NCBI GenBank assembly: GCA_019246375.1
Contig: JAFAQO010000207.1
Span: 1-6,484, forward strand
Direction: 5' to 3'
Source: Mycobacterium sp.
GTDB taxonomy: Bacteria > Actinomycetota > Actinomycetes > Mycobacteriales > Mycobacteriaceae
Length of the DNA: 6,484 nucleotides
The notes beneath the pieces were generated by a model. That model was not told the DNA's origin. It did no database searches and saw nothing but the letters and a program-made list of their open reading frames with translations. Shown here one piece after another: positions 1 to 6,215 of this stretch. Numbering within the stretch: the stretch's first letter is position 1; every line of letters begins with the position of its first letter. A program made the translations under genes and the position numbers.

Positions 1-1431
1 TTTGCGTTGGCCGCCGGACAGCTTGTCCACCGGGGTGTCGGCGTGTTTTGTGAGGTCGAGCTCTTCGAGCACCTGGGCGACGACCTTGGCGCGGTCAGCT
101 TTGCTGGTGTCCGGTGGCAGCCGCAGCTCGGCCGCATACCCCAGCGCCTGGTTCACCGTTAACTGGCGGTGTACGACGTCATCTTGCGGGACCATCCCGA
201 TCCGGCTGCGCAGCGAGGCGTATTCGGCATGGATGTCGTGTCCCTCAAAAGTGACTGAGCCCGAGGTGGGACGGGTGTAGCCGGCGATGAGTCTGGCCAG
301 TGTGGTCTTGCCGGCTCCCGAACCGCCGATGACCGCGGTGAGCGTTCCGGGCCTGGCGATCAGCGAGATGTCGTTGAGCAGTTGTTTGCCATTGTCGACG
401 GTGAAGTTGACGCTGCGCACCTCCAGGCCGCCGGTGCGGGTCGCCGCCTCGGTGCGCCGGACCAGGGTGCTGTCGGTGAACACCAAGTCGATGTTGCCGA
501 TTGTGACGACGTCACCCTGGCGCAAAATGGCCGACCCGACCCGAGTCCCGTTGACAAACGTCCCATTGACGCTGCGGTCGCGGATCTCGGTACCGAGCGG
601 CGTCAAAACCAATGTCGCGTGATGACGCGAGGCCAACACGTCGGGGATCACGAGGTCGTTGTCGTTGGCGCGACCGATCGTCACCGAGCCGGCCAGCGTT
701 CCGCTCGATGCTGACCTTTGCGACATGAACTTCATGAACCGTGTCGCGAAGTTCGACGCGTCGGCCGACCCGGCTTTGACCACCGTCGTCTCGTTGGGCG
801 GCGCCGAATCAGGCGATGGCGCCCACGCGGCATCGACGACCGTCATTTCGCTGGGGGGCGGCGAGTCGGGTGCCGCTTGCTGAATCGGGTAGTTGGGTCG
901 CTGTTGCGCCTGCGGTGACGCTTTGCGCGGGTACGAAGGGGGATGTGGTCGCCTTGCCGGTGCCGGCTCCGGCGCGGGCCGGCGTTCGCTCCGCGAAAAG
1001 CCGCCACTTTGCGGTCGGGGCTGGGAACGCGGCGGCGGTTCCGGGTGCCTCGTCGACCATGTGACGGTGGGCATCTCGCCGCCCCGCACCCCCGTTGCCG
1101 GTGGCCGGCCGGCCCGCTGTGGCTGTTGTCCGAGCTCGAACGTCAGCCGTGGTCCGCCGGCATTGCCGATGTTGATGCTCTGACCATCATGAATGTCGAT
1201 CACCGGCATCCGGTAGCCGTTGACGTAGGTGCCGTTGACAGAGCCGTTATCGATTGCCTGCCATTTGCCCTGTTCAAAGCGCAGTATCAGATGCGCGCGG
1301 GAGATCCGCGGATCGGTAATGCGAATATCGGCGCGCACGTCACGTCCAACGACGACGTCATGACCTGCGGCAAAAGTGTGTTGCGACCCGTCATGCCGAA
1401 TTGTCAGCATGGGCGGGGCTGGTCGACTCAC
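1..1431 (-). CDS. FHA-domain ABC transporter, Rv1747-like (N-terminal part, cut by window edge)
   Basis: Probable membrane exporter of the Rv1747 type; 477 residues are visible. FHA domain 1 covers about residues 9-105 (G29-R30, S44-R-A-H47, N66-G67). A low-complexity linker rich in Pro, Arg, Gln and Ser covers about 110-235. FHA domain 2 covers about 240-315 (G253-R254, S268-R-H-H271, N289-G290). The ABC ATPase domain follows with Walker A GGSGAGKTT at 369-377, Q-loop Q416 in MVPQDD, and the signature LSGGQRK at the very edge. Walker B, H-loop and the expected membrane domain lie outside the window. FHA domains bind phosphothreonine, and in M. tuberculosis Rv1747 is a substrate of PknF, so the divergent PknF-like kinase here is the obvious partner (inference). 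I chose GTG at 1431 because the resulting N-terminus, VSRPAPPMLTI, parallels Rv1747 as I recall it (MSQPAAPPVLTV) and a -10-like GATACT lies 6 nt upstream. ATG at 1410 is the alternative, but it would start directly at the first FHA strand. Confidence 0.93.
   Translation of the reverse strand, partial: MSRPAPPMLTIRHDGSQHTFAAGHDVVVGRDVRADIRITDPRISRAHLILRFEQGKWQAIDNGSVNGTYVNGYRMPVIDIHDGQSINIGNAGGPRLTFELGQQPQRAGRPPATGVRGGEMPTVTWSTRHPEPPPRSQPRPQSGGFSRSERRPAPEPAPARRPHPPSYPRKASPQAQQRPNYPIQQAAPDSPPPSEMTVVDAAWAPSPDSAPPNETTVVKAGSADASNFATRFMKFMSQRSASSGTLAGSVTIGRANDNDLVIPDVLASRHHATLVLTPLGTEIRDRSVNGTFVNGTRVGSAILRQGDVVTIGNIDLVFTDSTLVRRTEAATRTGGLEVRSVNFTVDNGKQLLNDISLIARPGTLTAVIGGSGAGKTTLARLIAGYTRPTSGSVTFEGHDIHAEYASLRSRIGMVPQDDVVHRQLTVNQALGYAAELRLPPDTSKADRAKVVAQVLEELDLTKHADTPVDKLSGGQRK
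782..872 (-). repeat. In-frame duplicated segment in the transporter linker (57-bp period)
   Basis: The stretches 782-815 and 839-872 align with 26 of 34 bases identical and are offset by exactly 57 bp (19 codons). On the minus strand they encode PPSEMTVVDA and PPNETTVVKA, so each copy places a T-V-V at the same point (T197 and T216, with T215 adjacent). This looks like an internal duplication in the disordered linker just before FHA domain 2. A Thr followed by hydrophobic residues in a flexible acidic/Pro-rich setting is plausible for phosphorylation by a mycobacterial kinase, but that is inference. Confidence 0.6.
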
Positions 1432-1437
1432 CACACC

Positions 1438-1443
1438 AGTATC
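1438..1443 (-). promoter_or_regulatory. Possible -10 element for a leaderless FHA-ABC transcript
   Basis: Read on the minus strand, GATACT is followed by 6 nt and then GTG at 1431. That is the spacing expected if transcription begins at the start codon, which is common in mycobacteria. No purine-rich Shine-Dalgarno sequence precedes the GTG. No convincing -35 hexamer is visible, so this rests on one six-base match. Confidence 0.35.
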
Positions 1444-1795
1444 CGTTGCGACGCGAGTGGGCTGCACGCGGCGCACCTGTGTTTTGTCTATGTGTCGCCG
1501 ATATCAGCTTCCGGGCCGGGAATCGATGATTTGCTGCACATCGGCGCTGGTTAGGGGGCCGGCCGGCCGTCGATGTGTCGTGGCGGGCTTCGATTCATAG
1601 CTGTTTCATAAGCGGCGCTGGCACACCGCAATCAAATATCCGGGCATTATGCGAAGAGTGAAGGAATTGCCGGAACCGTCTGGCAAGGCTGCCTCACGCC
1701 GGCGAAAGGAGATACTGGCCCGCGCCGTTGCGAACGCCCACAGGATTTCGTCACGCACCACGCTGAATTGACATTGACAGGAACTTGCCGAGTAG

Positions 1796-1806
1796 GGAGG
1801 GGGTGA
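1796..1806 (+). promoter_or_regulatory. Ribosome binding site deciding the kinase start at ATG 1813
   Basis: GGAGGGGGTGA lies 6 nt before ATG 1813 and matches much of the anti-Shine-Dalgarno complement (GGAGG followed by GGTGA). It supports translation from 1813 rather than from the GTG at 2041, whose only purine-rich stretch, AGGGGAG (2018-2024), is 16 nt away. The TGA at 1804-1806 also closes the kinase frame upstream, so 1813 is the first possible ATG. Confidence 0.55.
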
Positions 1807-1812
1807 CGGCAG

Positions 1813-3840
1813 ATGGACGAGTCGACGAACGTCACGCGGCGCTGGGAAGTCAGCCGCCGGCTCCGAACCGACCCTCAGCGTGCCCGTGGGGCGTTGCGGC
1901 GCGGCTATCAATCGCTTCCGCACCTGGCGGTCACGGAACTCTTACACCACGTGCCGCTGATCAGATCGGGCTCCAGCGGAGATGTCGACGTAGTCGAACC
2001 AGGCGGCCAGGGCGGCCAGGGGAGCCCGCGCCGCTCAGCGGTGGCTGAACGTACGACCTTTGCCGGCTACACGGTGCTGCGACCGCTGGGTTCGGGCGGA
2101 ATGGCCGACGTTTACCTGGCTAAGCACCCCAGGTTGCCGCGACGCGACGCGCTCAAAGTTCTCGCCAAGGAGATGACGGCCGACGCCGAATTCCGGGAGC
2201 GATTCAACCGTGAAGCTGACCTGGCGGCGACACTCTGGCACCCGCACATCGTGGCGGTGCACGATCGCGGCGAGTTCGACGGGCAACTCTGGATCGCGAT
2301 GGACTACGTCGAGGGCACCGACGCATCCAGGTTGGTGAAGGAGCGGTATTGCCGAGGCATGTCGGTAGAGGATGTTTGCGCCATCGTCACTGCTGTCGCA
2401 GGCGCACTCGACTACGCCCATCATCGCGGGCTGCTCCACCGCGACGTCAAACCGGCCAACATCCTGCTCACCCACCCAGAAGCGGGTGAGCGGCGGATCC
2501 TATTGGCGGACTTCGGAGTAGCTCGCCAGCTTGCCGATGTGAGCGGAATCACCGAGACCAACGTCGCCGTGGGAACGGTGGCCTACGCCGCGCCCGAACA
2601 GTTGCTGGGCAGCAAGATGGACGGGCGGGCCGACCAATACGCTCTGGCCGCCACGGCCTTTCACCTGCTCACCGGCGCGCCGCCGTTTCCGCACGCCAAC
2701 CCTGTTGAGGCCATCAGCATGCACCTCAACGCCCCACCGCCTCGGCTCAGCGACTACCGTCCGGATCTGGCCTGTCTCGACGACGTCTTGATCAAAGCGC
2801 TGGCAAAAGAGCCCGAGGAGAGATTCGACCGGTGTCGCGAGTTCGCCGACGCCTTCCGCGACCAGGTCTCCCGCGCCTCGAAGAGAGCGCGACGTACCAA
2901 GCCCGGGCACGGAATTTCAGTGCGGACCAAGGTCGCCATCGCGATTGTTTGCTTGGCGCTGGTCGCCATGGGGATAACCTGGGCGACCTCGTATTTCTTC
3001 TGGAGCGACACGGCTGCGGCGAAACCCGGGTCACCGCCGCAGCTTCACTCGACGTCGGTTAACCATCCGGCCGGCACTGTCGCCGCTCCGGCGCTCAACG
3101 GCACCTATCGGTTGGACTACGACCGGGCAAAGCAGACATCGAACGGCGTGATCGCCAATGACGGAGCCCAAACGAGCTGGTGGGCCTTTCGTTCCTCCTG
3201 CTCGGCGACGGGATGCGCCGCGACCGGAACCAAGCTCGATAACACCAATCACGAAGTGGCGAAGACTACTGGTACCGGCAATACCGGCGTTCTGCAATAC
3301 GTCAACGGACATTGGCAGGGTGAGCCCAGGCAGGTGCAGGTCCAGTGCCGCATTGCACACCAAACGGTGACGTCCGCCCAAGAGGAGATGGTGGTCTGGT
3401 CGTTGACACCGCAGGCTGACGGCACATTGCGCGGCGTACAGGTCCAAACCGTGCACAGCAACGATTGCGGCGCACAAGGGGCCACGCTGCGGATCCCCGT
3501 TGTAGCGACGCGGGTCGGGAACGTGCCGCCGAACGTTGCCGTGGCCGATCCCGCGAAAGTTGCCGCCGCCACCGTTGCGCCGGCTGGTTCCTCGTCGGCG
3601 CCTGCGCTGGGCGGCTCATGCAACGACATCGACAAGATCGCCTACGACTCCACCGCCAATGAACAGGTCGTGTGCGAAGGCAACACGTGGGACAAAGCGC
3701 CCACCACGACGGGCGTTCACCCGATCGGCACATCGTGTGAAGAGCCCGACACACCCGTATTCGCCCTGTCGATGTCCGACGATGGGCATTTGATCCAATG
3801 CGACCCAACCACCAAGGTGTGGACGCGGCAGCACGGATAA
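1813..3840 (+). CDS. Transmembrane Ser/Thr protein kinase, PknF-like, with unusual N-terminal extension
   Basis: Receptor-type eukaryotic-like kinase, 675 residues from ATG 1813. Residues 1-76 are an Arg-rich extension I do not recognise; they include GGQGGQ, encoded by a 9-bp tandem repeat (2002-2019). The catalytic domain (about 84-350) has all key elements: glycine loop G93-S-G-G96, Lys115, HRD 209-211 with N216, DFG 233-235 and APE 260-262. It is an RD kinase, and its activation loop carries T247 and T249 in ITETN, aligning with the LTATN segment of PknF. A basic stretch (about 357-363) precedes one membrane helix (about 373-396). The outer part (about 397-675) has four cysteines (C463, C468, C512, C552) in a domain of unknown function, then two C...C...W modules (C603/C621/W625 and C642/C663/W670). 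Strong similarity to PknF is confined to the kinase domain. GTG 2041 (residue 77) is the alternative start and would give a PknF-like N-terminus. The extension nevertheless has GC-rich third codon positions and a good ribosome site. The likely target is the divergent FHA-ABC transporter (inference). Confidence 0.92.
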   Translation: MDESTNVTRRWEVSRRLRTDPQRARGALRRGYQSLPHLAVTELLHHVPLIRSGSSGDVDVVEPGGQGGQGSPRRSAVAERTTFAGYTVLRPLGSGGMADVYLAKHPRLPRRDALKVLAKEMTADAEFRERFNREADLAATLWHPHIVAVHDRGEFDGQLWIAMDYVEGTDASRLVKERYCRGMSVEDVCAIVTAVAGALDYAHHRGLLHRDVKPANILLTHPEAGERRILLADFGVARQLADVSGITETNVAVGTVAYAAPEQLLGSKMDGRADQYALAATAFHLLTGAPPFPHANPVEAISMHLNAPPPRLSDYRPDLACLDDVLIKALAKEPEERFDRCREFADAFRDQVSRASKRARRTKPGHGISVRTKVAIAIVCLALVAMGITWATSYFFWSDTAAAKPGSPPQLHSTSVNHPAGTVAAPALNGTYRLDYDRAKQTSNGVIANDGAQTSWWAFRSSCSATGCAATGTKLDNTNHEVAKTTGTGNTGVLQYVNGHWQGEPRQVQVQCRIAHQTVTSAQEEMVVWSLTPQADGTLRGVQVQTVHSNDCGAQGATLRIPVVATRVGNVPPNVAVADPAKVAAATVAPAGSSSAPALGGSCNDIDKIAYDSTANEQVVCEGNTWDKAPTTTGVHPIGTSCEEPDTPVFALSMSDDGHLIQCDPTTKVWTRQHG

Positions 3841-3860
3841 GCGCTCCGCCGGTCCATGGT

Positions 3861-3881
3861 CCGGCCCGCATCGTCGCCGCA
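3861..3881 (+). repeat. 21-bp direct repeat, copy 1
   Basis: The 21 bases beginning CCGGCCCGCATCG recur exactly at 3946-3966, 85 bp downstream, in the spacer between the kinase and uvrB. Just before each of two CCGGC segments, GGTC(C)CATGGT also recurs (3851-3860 and 3882-3892), so the spacer seems built from partial duplications. Confidence 0.7.
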
Positions 3882-3900
3882 GGTCCCATGGTCCGGCTCG

Positions 3901-3926
3901 CCCCCTCGCCGCTACGCGGCTGGGGG
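3901..3926. repeat. GC-rich hairpin in the kinase-uvrB spacer
   Basis: CCCCC-TC-GCCGC-TAC-GCGGC-T-GGGGG can fold into two 5-bp stems (3908-3912 with 3916-3920, and 3901-3905 with 3922-3926) separated by a small internal loop. No T-run follows, so it is not a classical intrinsic terminator. It resembles short GC-rich palindromes ending in GGGGGTAC that occur between mycobacterial genes, as I recall them. It could still attenuate readthrough from the kinase gene or stabilise its mRNA end. Confidence 0.5.
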
Positions 3927-3945
3927 TACTCCACCTCGGGCCGTA

Positions 3946-3966
3946 CCGGCCCGCATCGTCGCCGCA
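3946..3966 (+). repeat. 21-bp direct repeat, copy 2
   Basis: Exact second copy of the repeat at 3861-3881. It ends only 5 bp before the damage-response promoter motif of uvrB, and the hairpin lies between the two copies. Confidence 0.7.
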
Positions 3967-3971
3967 CGGGC

Positions 3972-3994
3972 GTGTCGGTGGCCACGCCTAGGCT
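3972..3994 (+). promoter_or_regulatory. PafBC-type (RecA-independent) DNA-damage promoter of uvrB
   Basis: GTGTCGGTG (3972-3980), exactly 8 nt, then TAGGCT (3989-3994). The published mycobacterial RecA-independent damage promoter is TTGTCRGTG-N8-TAnnnT. This site matches it at all specified positions except the first base, with the exact spacing. The -10 ends 6 nt before ATG 4001, so transcription probably begins at the A of the start codon, giving a leaderless uvrB mRNA. No Shine-Dalgarno sequence is present and no LexA box (TCGAAC-N4-GTTCGA) is seen. PafBC control is inference from the motif. Confidence 0.8.
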
Positions 3995-4000
3995 GGACAC

Positions 4001-6160
4001 ATGGCTTTCGCTACTGAGCACCCTGTGGTCGCTCACTCGGAGTACCGCGCCGTCGAGGAGGTCGTGCGTGCCGGCGGTCGCTTCGAGGTGGTCAGCCCGC
4101 ACGACCCGGCCGGCGACCAGCCGACCGCCATCGACGAGCTGGAGCGGCGGATCAGGGCAGGGGAGCGCGACGTGGTCCTGCTGGGTGCCACAGGCACGGG
4201 GAAGTCGGCCACCACCGCATGGCTCATCGAGCGGTTGCAACGGCCCACGCTGGTCATGGCGCCCAACAAGACGCTGGCCGCGCAGCTGGCGAACGAGCTG
4301 CGGGAGATGTTGCCGCACAACGCGGTCGAGTACTTCGTGTCGTACTACGACTACTACCAACCCGAGGCATACATCGCGCAGACCGACACCTACATCGAAA
4401 AGGACAGCTCGATCAACGACGACGTGGAGCGGCTGCGGCACTCCGCGACGTCGGCCCTGCTGTCGCGCCGCGACGTGGTCGTGGTGGCCTCGGTGTCGTG
4501 CATCTACGGCCTGGGCACACCGCAGTCCTATCTGGACCGCTCCGTCGAGCTGCAGGTCGGCACAGAAGTGTCCCGCGATGCGTTGCTGCGGCTGCTGGTC
4601 GATGTGCAGTACACCCGCAACGACCTGTCGTTCACCCGAGGCTCGTTCCGGGTGCGGGGCGACACGGTCGAAATCATCCCGTCATACGAGGAGCTGGCTG
4701 TTCGGATCGAGTTCTTCGGCGACGAGATCGAGGCGCTGTACTACCTGCACCCGCTTACCGGCGAGGTGATCCGCAAGGTCGACTCGCTGCGGATTTTCCC
4801 AGCCACCCACTACGTGGCCGGGCCCGAGCGGATGGCGCATGCGATCTCGACGATCGAGCAGGAGCTGGCCGAGCGGCTGACCGAATTGGAGGGCAAGGGC
4901 AAGCTGTTGGAGGCACAGCGGCTGCGGATGCGCACCAACTACGACATCGAGATGATGCGCCAGGTCGGGTTCTGCTCTGGTATCGAGAATTACTCCCGGC
5001 ACATCGATGGCCGGGGGCCCGGCTCGCCGCCGGCAACACTGCTCGACTATTTCCCGGAGGACTTCCTGCTCGTCATCGACGAGTCGCATGTCACGGTGCC
5101 GCAGATCGGCGGCATGTACGAAGGTGACATGTCCCGCAAGCGCAATTTGGTGGAGTACGGTTTCCGGCTGCCGTCTGCGTGCGACAACCGCCCGCTGACG
5201 TGGGAGGAGTTCGCCGACCGGATCGGGCAGACGGTGTACCTCTCGGCCACGCCGGGCCCCTACGAGCTGAGCCAGTCGGGCGGGGAATTCGTCGAGCAGG
5301 TGATCCGCCCGACCGGCCTGGTCGACCCGAAGGTGGTGGTCAAGCCTACCAAGGGCCAGATCGATGACCTGATCGGCGAGATTCGCAAACGCACCGAGGC
5401 CGACGAGCGGGTGTTGGTGACTACCCTGACCAAGAAGATGGCCGAAGACCTCACCGACTATCTGCTGGAGATGGGGATCCGGGTGCGTTATTTGCACTCC
5501 GAGGTCGACACGCTGCGCCGGGTGGAACTGCTGCGCCAGCTGCGGCTCGGGGACTACGACGTGTTGGTCGGGATTAACCTGCTGCGGGAGGGTTTGGACT
5601 TGCCTGAGGTGTCGCTGGTGTCCATACTCGACGCCGACAAGGAGGGCTTTTTGCGTTCGTCCCGCAGCCTGATCCAGACGATCGGCCGCGCAGCCCGCAA
5701 TGTCTCCGGGGAAGTGCACATGTACGCCGACACGATTACCGACTCCATGAAAGAAGCCATCGACGAGACCGAACGGCGGCGCGCCAAGCAGATTGCCTAC
5801 AACGAGGCCAACGGCATCGACCCGCAGCCGCTGCGCAAGAAGATCGCCGACATCCTCGATCAGGTCTATCGCGAGGCTGACGACATCGACACCGTCGAAA
5901 TCGGCGGATCTGGCCGCAACGCCTCGCGCGGCCGGCGGGCGCAGGGTGCGCCTGGCCGGGCGGTCAGTGCAGGAGTGTTCGAGGGCCGTGACACCGCCCA
6001 CATGCCGCGCGCGGAATTGGCCGACCTGATCAAGGACTTGACCGCCCAGATGATGGCCGCTGCCCGCGACCTCCAGTTCGAGCTGGCCGCGCGGTTCCGC
6101 GACGAGATCGCCGACCTCAAGAAGGAACTGCGGTCCATGGATGTCGCCGGCCTCAAGTGA
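4001..6160 (+). CDS. uvrB: Excinuclease ABC subunit B (UvrB)
   Basis: Damage-verifying helicase-like subunit of cytoplasmic nucleotide excision repair. It is loaded by UvrA, opens the lesion site, then recruits UvrC for incision. The 719-residue protein is complete: Walker A GATGTGKS with K68; the DNA-inserting beta-hairpin with Y115, Y116, Y118 and Y119 in [11 protein letters not shown]; Walker B DESH at 360-363; helicase motif [11 protein letters not shown] (about 559-567, arginines R563 and R566); and a C-terminal UVR domain (about 672-712) for contact with UvrC. It matches mycobacterial UvrB from the first residues. Some annotations of mycobacterial orthologues appear to begin about 21 codons later, at the GTG corresponding to 4064. 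ATG 4001 is preferred because the preceding promoter places the transcript start there and residues 1-21 are conserved in M. tuberculosis as I recall it. No lesion or frameshift is seen. Confidence 0.98.
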   Translation: MAFATEHPVVAHSEYRAVEEVVRAGGRFEVVSPHDPAGDQPTAIDELERRIRAGERDVVLLGATGTGKSATTAWLIERLQRPTLVMAPNKTLAAQLANELREMLPHNAVEYFVSYYDYYQPEAYIAQTDTYIEKDSSINDDVERLRHSATSALLSRRDVVVVASVSCIYGLGTPQSYLDRSVELQVGTEVSRDALLRLLVDVQYTRNDLSFTRGSFRVRGDTVEIIPSYEELAVRIEFFGDEIEALYYLHPLTGEVIRKVDSLRIFPATHYVAGPERMAHAISTIEQELAERLTELEGKGKLLEAQRLRMRTNYDIEMMRQVGFCSGIENYSRHIDGRGPGSPPATLLDYFPEDFLLVIDESHVTVPQIGGMYEGDMSRKRNLVEYGFRLPSACDNRPLTWEEFADRIGQTVYLSATPGPYELSQSGGEFVEQVIRPTGLVDPKVVVKPTKGQIDDLIGEIRKRTEADERVLVTTLTKKMAEDLTDYLLEMGIRVRYLHSEVDTLRRVELLRQLRLGDYDVLVGINLLREGLDLPEVSLVSILDADKEGFLRSSRSLIQTIGRAARNVSGEVHMYADTITDSMKEAIDETERRRAKQIAYNEANGIDPQPLRKKIADILDQVYREADDIDTVEIGGSGRNASRGRRAQGAPGRAVSAGVFEGRDTAHMPRAELADLIKDLTAQMMAAARDLQFELAARFRDEIADLKKELRSMDVAGLK

Positions 6161-6202
6161 TTTTGGCCCGGCGCGTCGTGACTGCGCTCACGGCTGAGTT
6201 CA

Positions 6203-6208
6203 TACGGT
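6203..6208 (+). promoter_or_regulatory. Possible -10 element for the MFS gene
   Basis: TACGGT fits the mycobacterial TAnnnT -10 pattern and lies 7 nt before GTG 6216, so a leaderless transcript is possible. No -35 box is evident. The overlapping GGTGG (6206-6210) could instead act as a weak ribosome site if the gene is read through from uvrB. Confidence 0.35.
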
Positions 6209-6215
6209 GGTGCAC

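Larger units (their letters stand above)
1432..1812. other. Divergent intergenic region between transporter and kinase genes
   Basis: About 380 bp with no well-supported gene. It holds a 12-bp self-complementary GGCCGGCCGGCC (1557-1568), a GATACT hexamer on the plus strand (1711-1716), a tandem TTGACATTGACA (1768-1779) that could supply a -35 element for the kinase gene, and a 40-codon ORF (1649-1771) without a ribosome binding site. The region is less GC-rich than the flanking genes around 1590-1670, as expected for a regulatory spacer. No tRNA, terminator or riboswitch-like structure was recognised. Confidence 0.6.

Noticed and set aside
943..1554. 203-codon plus-strand ORF
   Set aside because: Antisense shadow of the FHA-ABC gene, whose minus-strand translation contains two clear FHA domains.
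1557..1568. GGCCGGCCGGCC palindrome as an operator
   Set aside because: Simple GC-rich repeats of this kind are common by chance in mycobacterial DNA; there is no second copy or position-specific support.
1803..2048. ORF from GTG 1803 (or ATG 1785) overlapping the kinase N-terminal extension and ending 8 bp inside GTG 2041, resembling a translationally coupled leader peptide
   Set aside because: Third codon positions are only about half G/C, unlike coding DNA here, while the kinase frame over the same bases is clearly more GC3-rich. The ribosome site is also placed better for ATG 1813.
3901..3926. Intrinsic terminator of the kinase gene
   Set aside because: The hairpin is not followed by a T-run; kept as a repeat/hairpin instead.
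3841..4000. LexA/SOS box upstream of uvrB
   Set aside because: No TCGAAC-N4-GTTCGA-like sequence is present; the site matches the RecA-independent promoter instead.
3302..4682. Long minus-strand ORFs opposite the kinase end and the uvrB start
   Set aside because: High-GC shadow frames; they run antisense through strongly conserved kinase and UvrB sequence and have low-complexity Arg/Pro/Ser-rich translations.
4682..6001. 439-codon minus-strand ORF inside uvrB
   Set aside because: Mirror of the UvrB codons in a GC-rich genome; no recognisable domain, and the plus strand is fully explained by UvrB.
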